Part shown: positions 48,275 to 55,973 of the stretch, one piece after another | Layout: every line of letters starts with the position of its first letter | How positions within the stretch are numbered: position 1 is the stretch's first letter | NCBI RefSeq assembly: GCF_004358185.1 | Contig: NZ_SMUV01000073.1 | Span: forward strand, 1 to 64,000 | DNA length: 64,000 bases | Direction of reading: 5' to 3' | From: Antarcticimicrobium luteum | Lineage (GTDB): Bacteria; Pseudomonadota; Alphaproteobacteria; Rhodobacterales; Rhodobacteraceae | Made by a program: the position numbers and the translations under genes | Notes under the pieces: model-generated | What the model was told of the DNA's origin: nothing | The model's input: only the letters and a program-made list of their open reading frames with translations | Database searches by the model: none

Positions 48275-48378
48275 GGAAAACAGCTTTCCGTTCCTGCGGC
48301 ACACACATTCGCATATGTGAATACCTATTGCGAAAACGACCCCGCGCTCCGGAATTCGAAGCGCGGGGTCGGGTTGAC

Positions 48379-49233
48379 TTAGTTGCGGACCGAGGGTCCT
48401 TCGACCGACAGGCCGTTGCCACGGCTGGCGACATAAAGCTCCAGCGCGACGAACTCGGACGAGCCGGGCTTGTAGGTCTCGGCGCGGGTGTCGCGGACAC
48501 AGCCCTTGAAGCGGGCATGCACGGTGTTCAGCTTGGCGTTCTTGAGCCGGTAGGTCGGGAACGCGTTGATCTGGCCCTGGCTCAGATGGTCAGCGCGGAT
48601 CATGTTGCCATAGTTCTGCTCGTGGCAGGAGGCGCAGGACAGATCAAGCTGACCGGTCCGGGTGTAGTACAGATCCTTGCCTTGCTCCCAGACTGCCTGG
48701 ACCGGGCCGTCGATCGCGACATTCACCGGCATGCCGCGCGATTGCAGCGTGATCAGCGCTTCCATCGCGGCCATATCGTCACCGTCGTACTTCCAGGTCT
48801 CGGCGCCCATACGGGTCTTGCGGCAGTCATTGACCTGCGCCGCGATGGTCCGCACCTCGCCGGCCTCTTCGTTCCACTTGGGATAGACCGCGCGAACGCC
48901 CTTCATGCTGGACGGATCGTCATGGCAGCTTGCACAGGACTTACCTGCGCTGCCCTCGACCGCGTTCCAGGTATCGATCGCCTTGTCGACGAAGATCATG
49001 CCCGGGTTGTCGAAATCGTCCATCTCCAGCGCCTGGGTCTCGTCCGAACGAAAATGCCAGCCCGACATGATGGTGTCGATGCCGGTCTCTTCCATATGCG
49101 CAGGAGCGGCGGCCTTGGTGGTGATCTCAAGATCGCCGTTGATCACCAGCTGGTCGTCATCCGGATCGGCCAGCGACATCACGGGCATCGCAACAATAAG
49201 TGCTGCCGCTGCCGTCAGTGCCTTGAACTTCAT
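48379..49233 (-). CDS. soxA: SoxA, dihaem cytochrome c of the SoxAX L-cysteine S-thiosulfotransferase
   Basis: Protein of 284 residues with a signal peptide (1-22). It has two CASCH haem sites (100-104 and 200-204) and the active-site Cys245 in RFKGCVRDTRAETY, which becomes the haem-ligating persulfide. So it is the dihaem SoxA type. It joins thiosulfate to the SoxY cysteine together with SoxX. Confidence 0.97.
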   Translation of the reverse strand: MKFKALTAAAALIVAMPVMSLADPDDDQLVINGDLEITTKAAAPAHMEETGIDTIMSGWHFRSDETQALEMDDFDNPGMIFVDKAIDTWNAVEGSAGKSCASCHDDPSSMKGVRAVYPKWNEEAGEVRTIAAQVNDCRKTRMGAETWKYDGDDMAAMEALITLQSRGMPVNVAIDGPVQAVWEQGKDLYYTRTGQLDLSCASCHEQNYGNMIRADHLSQGQINAFPTYRLKNAKLNTVHARFKGCVRDTRAETYKPGSSEFVALELYVASRGNGLSVEGPSVRN

Positions 49234-49303
49234 GAAACATCCTCCCTTTGGATCACCCTGCCCCGGACGGACCGGAAGCAGGGCGCCGTATTATGTTGTT
49301 ATC

Positions 49304-49633
49304 TCAGCCCACCTGGATCGACTTGGAATCTTCGTAGACGGAGCCGTCGTCGTCGTACCAGGTGAACTTCATGTCACCGGCTTCGGGGATCGTGGCTTCG
49401 AACTCGAAGTACGGGTTGGTCGAGATCGCCGGGAACAGTTCCACGTCGATCACGTTCTGCCCGTTGAAGTCGCAGGTGAAGCGGTTGATGATCGAACGCG
49501 GGATGAGGTTGCCCTCTTTGTCCTTGCGCTGACCGCTTTCCATCTTGTGGCTGATGAGGGTCTTGATCGTCACCACTTCGCCCGCTGCGGCGCTTTTCGG
49601 GGCTTTGACGCGGGGTTTAACACCAGATGCCAT
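49304..49633 (-). CDS. soxZ: SoxZ, sulfur-carrier partner
   Basis: Protein of 109 residues, immunoglobulin-like: MASGVKPRVKAPKSAAAGE at the start, TIKTLISHKMESGQR in the middle, and KFTWYDDDGSVYEDSKSI at the end. It pairs with SoxY to form the carrier on which all sulfur intermediates travel. No signal peptide: it is co-exported with SoxY through its Tat signal. It lies 42 bp after soxY. Confidence 0.96.
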   Translation of the reverse strand: MASGVKPRVKAPKSAAAGEVVTIKTLISHKMESGQRKDKEGNLIPRSIINRFTCDFNGQNVIDVELFPAISTNPYFEFEATIPEAGDMKFTWYDDDGSVYEDSKSIQVG

Positions 49634-49675
49634 ATTCAGATTCTCCTTGTCTCGGGTTTGGATGACCAGGCGGGC

Positions 49676-50092
49676 TTAGCCGCCACAGCCCCCGATGGTG
49701 ACTTTCACGGTGGACGAGGCGCGGGCAAAGCTGCCGTCGGCCATCTTGGCGATCGCAACGACGTCCTGCGTGCCGGCCAGACGGATCCGGGTGGATGCGC
49801 TCTGGCTGCCGGACAGCGGGCCGAAGTTGAAGGTGGCCACGCCCGGGGTCGGGTTGCCGGCCGCCAGCACCATGATCGCGGTTGCGCCCGGCGCGTTGAC
49901 CGCGATCGGCACGGTGTTGCCGTTCTCGGCGATCTCCGGTGCGGTCAGCTCCACCCCGGTATCGGCCATTGCGGCACCGCCGGTGAAGGCTTCGACAGCG
50001 GCATCCACCGCGGCCGAGGCCCGGAACGGAACCAGGGTCAGAACCGCAGCGCCCAGACCCATGGCCAGGGTATCGCGACGTGTGAACTCCAT
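49676..50092 (-). CDS. soxY: SoxY, sulfur-carrier protein
   Basis: Protein of 138 residues with a Tat-like signal (MEFTRRDTLAMGLGAAVL) and the diagnostic C-terminal GGCGG; Cys136 is the swinging-arm residue to which thiosulfate sulfur is bound. It is exported together with SoxZ. This is the first carrier gene in soxXYZABCD. Confidence 0.97.
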   Translation of the reverse strand: MEFTRRDTLAMGLGAAVLTLVPFRASAAVDAAVEAFTGGAAMADTGVELTAPEIAENGNTVPIAVNAPGATAIMVLAAGNPTPGVATFNFGPLSGSQSASTRIRLAGTQDVVAIAKMADGSFARASSTVKVTIGGCGG

Positions 50093-50142
50093 TTACTCTC
50101 TCCTTTGCGTTTCGATCCGCCCGGGCTGCCCCGTGCGGTATT

Positions 50143-50616
50143 TTATTCGTCTTTGAGCGTCGTCAGGAAGGCGACGACATCCTCGATTTCCTGCGCCGTC
50201 AGGATCGGCGGCAGCGGCTCCGTGCCGGCCTTGCCGGTATAGCCGTCGCCAGGGCGGGTGAATCCGTCGACCCGATAAAAGGCCGGCATCACGCTTCCCT
50301 CGAACATCATCTTGGCGTTCACCACCAGACCGCGCAGCTCTCCCGCGCTCCAGCGATCGCTGGCGCCGTCCAGACTCGGACCCACGTTGCCCTGGAAGGG
50401 CGCGCTCAGCGCGGTGATCTGGTGACAGGCAACGCAGTTGCCCTTCGATCTGGTGGCCATGATCACAGCCCCGTTGGCCGCATCCCCGGCCACGCCGGTC
50501 AGGGACATCTCAATGGCGCTGTCGTCATTGAACTTGACCTCTTTGGGACCAACCTCGGCCGCGAAGGCTGCGCTTCCGATCAGGGCCGCCGCCAATGTCA
50601 CAGATGTAAGTTTCAT
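50143..50616 (-). CDS. soxX: SoxX, monohaem cytochrome c subunit of SoxAX
   Basis: Protein of 157 residues with a signal peptide (1-20) and one haem site (CVACH, residues 61-65). The distal Met ligand is probably in the KMMFEGSVMPAF segment. It accepts electrons from SoxA and passes them to the respiratory chain. It heads the soxXYZABCD unit; an ATTC-N8-GAAT dyad lies about 93 bp upstream. Confidence 0.95.
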   Translation of the reverse strand: MKLTSVTLAAALIGSAAFAAEVGPKEVKFNDDSAIEMSLTGVAGDAANGAVIMATRSKGNCVACHQITALSAPFQGNVGPSLDGASDRWSAGELRGLVVNAKMMFEGSVMPAFYRVDGFTRPGDGYTGKAGTEPLPPILTAQEIEDVVAFLTTLKDE

Positions 50617-50708
50617 GTTTCCTCCCGATTGCTGCCGCCCTGCCGGAACGGCCTGCTATTTTATCTCACTGCATACCGTAGGCTACCGAAAGCAGCGTCG
50701 CAACAACA

Positions 50709-50726
50709 AATTCACGATTGTGAATT
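50709..50726. promoter_or_regulatory. SoxR/SqrR-type operator in the soxW-soxX gap
   Basis: A 7-bp perfect dyad, AATTCAC-GATT-GTGAATT, contains ATTC-N8-GAAT, the sequence described for the ArsR-type sulfide regulator SqrR and related BigR/SoxR proteins. It is 93 bp upstream of soxX in the gap where SoxR binding has been shown in another alphaproteobacterium. Confidence 0.65.
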
Positions 50727-50823
50727 GTTAGAAAGTTTTGCCGCAAGGGGTCGATATTTTCGGAATATTTTCCTGCCCCCTCGCCGTCTCATCCGCCTCC
50801 GAGACGCCCCGGAGACCGCCTCC

Positions 50824-51405
50824 CTACTCGGTGCTTCCGTCCGAACGCTCTCGAATCATCCGCGCGTGATAGCGCTGGAAATCCTCCTCCGACTGGTCCA
50901 GATACCGCTCCTCGGCGACCCAGGTCAGCATGTCGAAAGTTGTGCCCGGACCAAAGGCGCCGGGCATGATCGACACCGCCTGTGCGGCGGCCGGCCTGCT
51001 CTCGTCCAGCTCCGGCGGCAGAAAGACCATCGTCGGCGTGAACATCACGTTCCATTTCCGCGCCGCGGCCTTTTCCGACAGCGACTCGCCATCGGTATCG
51101 ACGATCTCGGTGTCGCCATGCAGGTTCAGCTGCACGACGAAATAGGTCTCGTGCATGAGCTTGCGGATGCGCGGGTCGGGAAAGGTTTTCTCGTGCATCT
51201 CCTTGCAGTAGATGCAGCCGCGCTGTTCGACGATCAGAAGCAGGCGCTTGCCCTCGGCGCTTGCCTCGGCAAAGTCCTCGCGCAGATCCTTGAAGGTATC
51301 GCGCATCCAGTCTTCCTTGTGCAGCCCGTCGTCGCCGACCTCGGCCGCCGCAACCGGCAGCGCCAGCATCGCCACGGCGGCCAGCATTGCAAACATGCGT
51401 TTCAT
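50824..51405 (-). CDS. soxW: SoxW, periplasmic thioredoxin-like protein
   Basis: Protein of 193 residues with a signal peptide (1-20) and a thioredoxin fold with active site RGCIYCKEM (Cys64, Cys67) and cis-Pro region MFTPTMVF. It likely receives electrons from SoxV to keep sulfur-carrier or other Sox cysteines reduced. Start 51405 has GGAGGA upstream. It lies 26 bp after soxV. Confidence 0.92.
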   Translation of the reverse strand: MKRMFAMLAAVAMLALPVAAAEVGDDGLHKEDWMRDTFKDLREDFAEASAEGKRLLLIVEQRGCIYCKEMHEKTFPDPRIRKLMHETYFVVQLNLHGDTEIVDTDGESLSEKAAARKWNVMFTPTMVFLPPELDESRPAAAQAVSIMPGAFGPGTTFDMLTWVAEERYLDQSEEDFQRYHARMIRERSDGSTE

Positions 51406-51431
51406 GGGTAGTCCTCCAATACTCGTTGACA

Positions 51432-52169
51432 TCAGACGACGCTGGCAAAGCCCGGGATCCACCGGATCATCGCGTCGGCGATCAAATTCACGCCCCCCGT
51501 GGCGATCAGGATAGCAAAAACGATCAGCATTGCCCCCATGCCTTTTTCCACCCAGGCAAAGGCGGTGCGATGTCGCTGAACCCAGGCCAGAAAGGGCCGG
51601 GCGAAGAACGCCGCCACGATGAAGGGCGCCGTCATCCCGACGCCATAGACGAACAGCAGCAGCGCCCCGCGCCAAATATCGCCCATGCCGCTGGCGATCA
51701 TCAGGATCGACGCCAGCGCCGGACCGACGCAGGGCGTCCAGCCGAATCCAAAGGCCAGCCCCATCAGATAGGCGCCCAGGATCGTGCTGGCCTCGGCGCT
51801 GCTTTCCATCCGCGCCTCGCGATACAGCAGCGGCACCCGGATCACGCCGAGGAAATGCAGACCGAACACCAGCAGGATCGCCGCCGCAACATAGGCAAGC
51901 GTATCCAGGTATTGGCCGAACATGGAGCCGAGCGCGGTGGCGCCCATGCCCAGCAGCATGAAGATCGTGGTAACCCCCAGCGCAAAGAACACCGCCGAGG
52001 TGATCAGCCGCCTTTGGGCCCCCGGCGCAATCTCGCCGTCGCCGCGCAGTTCCGCCATGCTCAGCCCGCCCATGTAGGACAGATAGAAGGGGACCATCGG
52101 CAGGATGCAGGGCGTGAAAAAGCTCAGCAAACCGGCCGCCAAGGCGCCGAACAACGAAATTTCCAGCAT
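51432..52169 (-). CDS. soxV: SoxV, CcdA-type thiol-disulfide electron carrier
   Basis: Membrane protein of 245 residues with six hydrophobic helices and the two CcdA cysteines, Cys21 in TPCILPMVPF and Cys147 in TPCVGP. It moves reducing equivalents from cytoplasmic thioredoxin to SoxW and possibly SoxS. It is the first gene of soxVW, divergent from soxS across a 95-bp control region. Confidence 0.94.
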   Translation of the reverse strand: MLEISLFGALAAGLLSFFTPCILPMVPFYLSYMGGLSMAELRGDGEIAPGAQRRLITSAVFFALGVTTIFMLLGMGATALGSMFGQYLDTLAYVAAAILLVFGLHFLGVIRVPLLYREARMESSAEASTILGAYLMGLAFGFGWTPCVGPALASILMIASGMGDIWRGALLLFVYGVGMTAPFIVAAFFARPFLAWVQRHRTAFAWVEKGMGAMLIVFAILIATGGVNLIADAMIRWIPGFASVV

Positions 52170-52222
52170 TTAAACCCCTCCCAGGGCCTCAGCCGCCGCG
52201 TCAGACGGGCTTTGGCTTGATC

Positions 52223-52239
52223 TATTCAAATATTCAAAT
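52223..52239. promoter_or_regulatory. SoxR-type operator in the soxV-soxS gap
   Basis: Tandem ATTCAAAT repeats (52224-52231 and 52232-52239) form TATTCAAATATTC plus AAAT, a one-mismatch version of ATTC-N8-GAAT. It lies 26 bp before the soxS start and about 55 bp before soxV. The same 13-base sequence occurs upstream of dsrE at 59121-59133. Confidence 0.6.
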
Positions 52240-52264
52240 TATCTTGTGTAACGATTTAAGGTCA

Positions 52265-52657
52265 ATGGGTGGTTTGATGTTGCGCGACAAAGTTTTCGGG
52301 GGCCTGCTTGCCGTGCTGATGCTCGCCGCTCCCGCGCATGCCACCGATCTGGTGATGGTCGAGCAGACCGGCTGCGCCTGGTGCGCGCGCTGGAACGAAG
52401 AGATCGCGCCGGCCTACCCCAAGACCGACGAGGGTAAATTCGCGCCGCTGCGCCGGGTCGATCTGCGCAACATGCCGGACGATCTGGAAATTGCCCGCCG
52501 CGTCACTTTTACCCCCACCTTCCTGCTGGTCGAGGACAACCGCGAGATCGCCCGCATGGAGGGCTATCCGGGAGAGGATTTCTTCTGGCCGCTGCTCGAT
52601 CAGATGCTGACCCGATACACCGATTACGCCCCGGCCGGGACGGAGGGCAACGGGTAA
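52265..52657 (+). CDS. soxS: SoxS, periplasmic thiol-disulfide protein
   Basis: Protein of about 130 residues (ATG 52265 with AAGG upstream; ATG 52277 is an alternative) with a signal peptide (to about AHA) and a thioredoxin-like site QTGCAWCARW (Cys37, Cys40). The C-terminal part has FTPTFLLVEDNREIARMEGYPG. In Paracoccus SoxS reactivates SoxYZ by reducing its carrier cysteine. It leads the soxSRT unit here, unlike the soxRS order in Paracoccus. Confidence 0.88.
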   Translation: MGGLMLRDKVFGGLLAVLMLAAPAHATDLVMVEQTGCAWCARWNEEIAPAYPKTDEGKFAPLRRVDLRNMPDDLEIARRVTFTPTFLLVEDNREIARMEGYPGEDFFWPLLDQMLTRYTDYAPAGTEGNG

Positions 52658-52749
52658 CAATAAAATGAACGACGCCCCGACGGCACGGCTGACAAGACCA
52701 TGATCACCCTGTAAGGGCCTGAACCGCGACAAGTACGAGGACCGAACCC

Positions 52750-53085
52750 ATGGCGCTCCCGCAATTCTCCACGGACATGTCCGAGGACGAACTGGACAAG
52801 ATGGTCGAAAACGCCACCGATGCGTCCAACTTCCTCAAGGCGATCAGCCACGAAGGCCGGATGATGATCCTGTGCCACCTTGTGACGGGCGAAAAATCGG
52901 TGACCGAGCTGGAAGAGCTGCTTGCGGCGCGTCAGGCTGCGGTGTCGCAGCAGCTGTCGCGGCTGCGGCTCGAGGGGCTGGTGGTGCCCCGGCGCGAGGG
53001 CAAGGCGATCTACTACCGGCTGGCGGATGACAAGCCGCGCCGCATCCTCGAGGTGGTCTACGACCTGTTCTGCGACGCCGACTAA
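52750..53085 (+). CDS. soxR: SoxR, ArsR-family sulfur-responsive repressor
   Basis: Protein of 111 residues with an ArsR winged HTH (KSVTELEELLAARQAAVSQQLSRLRLEG, residues ~49-76, written here as KSVTELEELLAARQ and AAVSQQLSRLRLEG) and cysteines at 42 (ILCHL) and 108 (LFCDAD). These positions match the redox pair of BigR/SqrR, which form a polysulfide bridge and release DNA. It should repress soxVW, soxXYZABCD and its own unit until thiosulfate or sulfane sulfur is present. Confidence 0.92.
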   Translation: MALPQFSTDMSEDELDKMVENATDASNFLKAISHEGRMMILCHLVTGEKSVTELEELLAARQAAVSQQLSRLRLEGLVVPRREGKAIYYRLADDKPRRILEVVYDLFCDAD

Positions 53086-53163
53086 CCTCCGCGCCCCCTT
53101 GCGGGTCGCCGCGATTTCCAACAAGCTGAACCCGGCGCAACGCGCGCCGATGGGAGGAGCCGC

Positions 53164-54222
53164 ATGCCTGATTGGCTGACGGAGAGCCAGGCCGTGGCCC
53201 TTGTCGGGGTCTTCGGCGGACTGTTGCTGGGGCTGGCCGCCCGGCTGGGGCGGTTCTGCACGCTGGGCGCGATCGAGGATCTGCTCTACGGCGGCAGCGA
53301 CACCCGGATGCGCATGTGGGCCCTGGCCATCGGCACGGCGGTCACAGGCACCTTTGCCCTGACCGGCGCCGGACTGCTCGACGAATCCCGGAGCTTCTAT
53401 CTCTCCATCCGCTGGATGCCGGTCGCCTCGGTTCTCGGCGGGCTGATGTTCGGTTATGGCATGGCGCTGGCCGGCAATTGCGGATTTGGCACCATTGCCC
53501 GTCTGGGCGGCGGCGATCTTCGCTCATTCGTGATCGTGCTGGTGATGGGGGTCTCCACCTATGTGGTGCTGGCCGGCCCGCTGGCCCCGATCCGCAATTT
53601 CTTTTTCGAACAGGTCGACGTCACCTCGGATATTCCGCCCGGGCTGGCCCACCACGCCGCCGCGCTGACCGGCCTGCCGGTGCATGTGATCGGCATTGCG
53701 GTGGGGCTGGCGATCGCCGCCGCGGCCCTTTGGGCTCCGGCGCTGCGGCGCGATCCCAAGGCGATGTTCTGGTCCGTCATGGTCGGGCTCGCCATCGTTT
53801 CGGGCTGGGGCGGGACGCAATACATCTCGTCTCACGGCTTCGAGGCGCTGCCGGTGGTGTCGCACAGCTTTTCCGCCCCGGTGGGCGAATCCATCCTCTG
53901 GGCGATGACCGGCAGCCTGCGCCCGGTCAGCTTCGCGGTGGGCTCGGTCGCCGGGGTCTGGCTGGGGGCCTTCATCGGGTCGCTGATCAAGGGGCATTTC
54001 CGCTGGGAGGCCTGCGAAGACCCGCGCGAGCTGCGCCGCCAGATCATCGGCGCGGCGGTGATGGGGGCCGGCGCTGTGATCGCCATGGGCTGCACCGTCG
54101 GTCAGGGTATGTCCGCCTTTTCGGTGCTGGCGATCAGCGCCCCGGTCACCTTCCTGTCGATCTTCGCCGGCGCTGCCCTTGGCCTGCGACAACTGATCGA
54201 GGGGTTCAATCCCGCCGAATAG
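53164..54222 (+). CDS. soxT: SoxT-type YeeE/YedE sulfur transporter
   Basis: Membrane protein of 352 residues with two repeats of the sulfur-transport domain. Conserved cysteines are visible in GRFCTLGAIED (repeat start), AGNCGFGTIARLG and MGCTVGQGMSA. Relatives (TsuA) import thiosulfate. It follows soxR by 78 bp in the soxSRT unit. It may import thiosulfate for sensing or for cytoplasmic use. Confidence 0.88.
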   Translation: MPDWLTESQAVALVGVFGGLLLGLAARLGRFCTLGAIEDLLYGGSDTRMRMWALAIGTAVTGTFALTGAGLLDESRSFYLSIRWMPVASVLGGLMFGYGMALAGNCGFGTIARLGGGDLRSFVIVLVMGVSTYVVLAGPLAPIRNFFFEQVDVTSDIPPGLAHHAAALTGLPVHVIGIAVGLAIAAAALWAPALRRDPKAMFWSVMVGLAIVSGWGGTQYISSHGFEALPVVSHSFSAPVGESILWAMTGSLRPVSFAVGSVAGVWLGAFIGSLIKGHFRWEACEDPRELRRQIIGAAVMGAGAVIAMGCTVGQGMSAFSVLAISAPVTFLSIFAGAALGLRQLIEGFNPAE

Positions 54223-54271
54223 GAGGGGCCGGGACCGGATGCCTCCGCCCCGCCTGCCTGAGCCTGGGCCG

Positions 54272-55294
54272 TCAGTTGCCTGCGCAGGCCGCAAACCCCG
54301 CACCCAGATCGCGGATCAGCGCGGGATAGAGATCCTTGCCCAGCTCATGCGCGCGCCCCAGCGGGTCCAGTTCCAGGATCGGAATATCGCGCCCGGCCAC
54401 CGCCGCCTGCAACAGCCGGGTGTCGAACTGCGGCTCGGCAAAGGCGCAGCGCACCTCCAGATCCTCCAGCCGGTCACGCAGCCGGGCCAGCTGCGCCGGG
54501 CTGGGATTGGTGGCATCGCCCGGCGTGACCGTTCCGGCCAGCGTCAGGCCGAACCGGGCCTCGAAATACTGGAACGCGTCGTGATAGGAAACAAAGGCCA
54601 CCCCCTGCATCGGGCGGAGCATCCCGGCCACCTCGTTCATGGCGGCGGCGATCCCGGCCTGTCCCCTGGCCGCGTTGGCGCGATAGATCCCGGCGTGCTC
54701 GGGGTCGAGCGCGGCCAGCCTGCCGGCGATCAGGTCCAGCCAGACCGAACCGTTCCGCGGGTCGAGCCAGGCATGCGGATCATCGCCGCCGTGGCCGTGA
54801 TGATGCCCGGCCTCCTCATGATCGGCTTCCCCTCCATGGGTGCCGTCCCGGGCCTCGCCGTCATCGGCGGCGTGCTCGCCGTGGCCGCCGTGGTCGTCCT
54901 GCCCATCGTGGCGCTGCGCCGCCTCGGCCGCCGCCAGAATATCCTCGGCGCCGCGATAGGGCAGCTTTACCGTGCCTTCGGCCGCCATCAGCTCCAGAAT
55001 TTCCCCCTGTGCGGCAAGCGAGGTCAGCGGTTTTTCCAGCCAGGGCGTAAGCCCCTCGCCGACCCAGATCACCAGATCGGCCTGCTGCAGGGCGCGGGCC
55101 TGCGACGGGCGAAGCGCATAACTGTGGGGCGACTGGCCCGGGCGCACCAGCAGCTCCGGTGTGCCGACGCCGTCCATCACCTGCGCGGTCAGCGCATGGA
55201 CTGGTGCGATATCGGTGACCACCTGCGGCACTTCGGCTCGAAGCGGTCCGGCCAACAGGGACAGGCAGGCTGCGAAAAGGGGGAGTTTCGACAT
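54272..55294 (-). CDS. znuA: Zinc ABC transporter substrate-binding protein
   Basis: Protein of 340 residues with a signal peptide (1-20). Zinc ligands are in GQSPHSYALRPS (His57) and DDPHAWLDPRN (His174), with VSYHDAFQYF further on. A His/Asp/Glu-rich loop (about 129-174) is typical of ZnuA and acts as a zinc-collecting arm. It diverges from zur-znuC-znuB across the Zur control region. Confidence 0.95.
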   Translation of the reverse strand: MSKLPLFAACLSLLAGPLRAEVPQVVTDIAPVHALTAQVMDGVGTPELLVRPGQSPHSYALRPSQARALQQADLVIWVGEGLTPWLEKPLTSLAAQGEILELMAAEGTVKLPYRGAEDILAAAEAAQRHDGQDDHGGHGEHAADDGEARDGTHGGEADHEEAGHHHGHGGDDPHAWLDPRNGSVWLDLIAGRLAALDPEHAGIYRANAARGQAGIAAAMNEVAGMLRPMQGVAFVSYHDAFQYFEARFGLTLAGTVTPGDATNPSPAQLARLRDRLEDLEVRCAFAEPQFDTRLLQAAVAGRDIPILELDPLGRAHELGKDLYPALIRDLGAGFAACAGN

Positions 55295-55331
55295 TGACGT
55301 CCTCGGTCCTTTTTGTTTGGTATGTTCGTTA

Positions 55332-55341
55332 TGTTATAACA
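55332..55341. promoter_or_regulatory. Candidate Zur box TGTTATAACA
   Basis: A perfect 10-bp palindrome within TTATGTTATAACAATCGA, resembling alphaproteobacterial Zur boxes built on ATGTTATAACAT. It lies 38 bp upstream of znuA in the divergent gap. Confidence 0.6.
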
Positions 55342-55350
55342 ATCGAGGCC

Positions 55351-55383
55351 GGTTGATATAGGCAATGTTATACTATATCAACC
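55351..55383. promoter_or_regulatory. 11-11-11 inverted repeat in the znuA-zur gap
   Basis: GGTTGATATAG and CTATATCAACC are exact inverted copies separated by 11 bases (GCAATGTTATA) that carry a Zur-like ATGTTATA half-site. It lies about 50 bp before zur. It could be a second Zur site or a hairpin in the leader of either transcript. Confidence 0.5.
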
Positions 55384-55433
55384 CCTGACCGACAGGATTG
55401 CGATCCATCCTGAACCCGCCCCATGATCAGACG

Positions 55434-55973
55434 ATGACCCAAACCATGCCCAACCCCTCGCCCACCTCTGCGCCCGACTCTGTGCCCAACTCTGCGCCCG
55501 CCATCGGCTTTGACGCGCATGATCACAGCCATTGCATCGCCGACGCCATGCAGGCCGCCGAGGATCTCTGCGCGGCGCAAAAGCTGCAGTTCACCCCGGT
55601 CCGTCGCCGGGTGCTCGAGATTCTGCTGGAGCGGCACCGGGCCATGGGCGCCTATGAGATCCTCGAGATCCTCGCCGCCGAGGGCATGGGCTCACAGCCG
55701 CCGGTTGTCTACCGAGCGCTGGATTTCCTCACCGGCCACGGGCTGGCGCATCGGATCGAGCGAATGAACGCCTATGCCGCCTGCACCCATCCGGGCGCCG
55801 ACCACGTTCCCGCCTTTCTGATCTGCCGCGCCTGCAAATCGGTGGCCGAGGCCGAGACCGGGCTGGACAACGGCCGGTTGGGCGACGCGGCGCGGGCCAC
55901 CGGCTTTACCATCGAAAAGGTGGTGGTCGAGGCCGAGGGGCTTTGCCCCGGCTGCGCGGACCACGCCGCATGA
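55434..55973 (+). CDS. zur: Zinc uptake regulator Zur (Fur family)
   Basis: About 179 residues from ATG 55434. An N-terminal Ser/Pro/Ala-rich tail (12-nt tandem repeats) is followed by HDHSHC, the Fur winged helix (FTPVRRRVLEILLERHRAMGAYEILEIL, split around residue 65) and the structural zinc cysteines ICRACKSV and GLCPGC. With zinc bound it should repress znuA and its own operon. It overlaps znuC by 4 bp (ATGA). Confidence 0.93.
   Translation: MTQTMPNPSPTSAPDSVPNSAPAIGFDAHDHSHCIADAMQAAEDLCAAQKLQFTPVRRRVLEILLERHRAMGAYEILEILAAEGMGSQPPVVYRALDFLTGHGLAHRIERMNAYAACTHPGADHVPAFLICRACKSVAEAETGLDNGRLGDAARATGFTIEKVVVEAEGLCPGCADHAA
55466..55501 (+). repeat. Three 12-nt tandem repeats in the zur 5' coding end
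   Basis: Units CTCTGCGCCCGA, CTCTGTGCCCAA and CTCTGCGCCCGC encode a Ser-Ala/Val-Pro-Asp/Asn-type repeat in the disordered N-terminal tail. Unit number can change without breaking the frame. Confidence 0.6.

Noticed and set aside
52217-52230. TTGATCTATTCAA in the soxV-soxS gap as an FNR box.
   Set aside because: The half-sites are 1 bp too close and the right half is not ATCAA; the sequence is better explained by the sox operator repeats.
55398-55434. An upstream ATG at 55398 as the zur start.
   Set aside because: It would run close to the control dyads and adds residues unlike Fur proteins; ATG 55434 is more plausible, though not proven.
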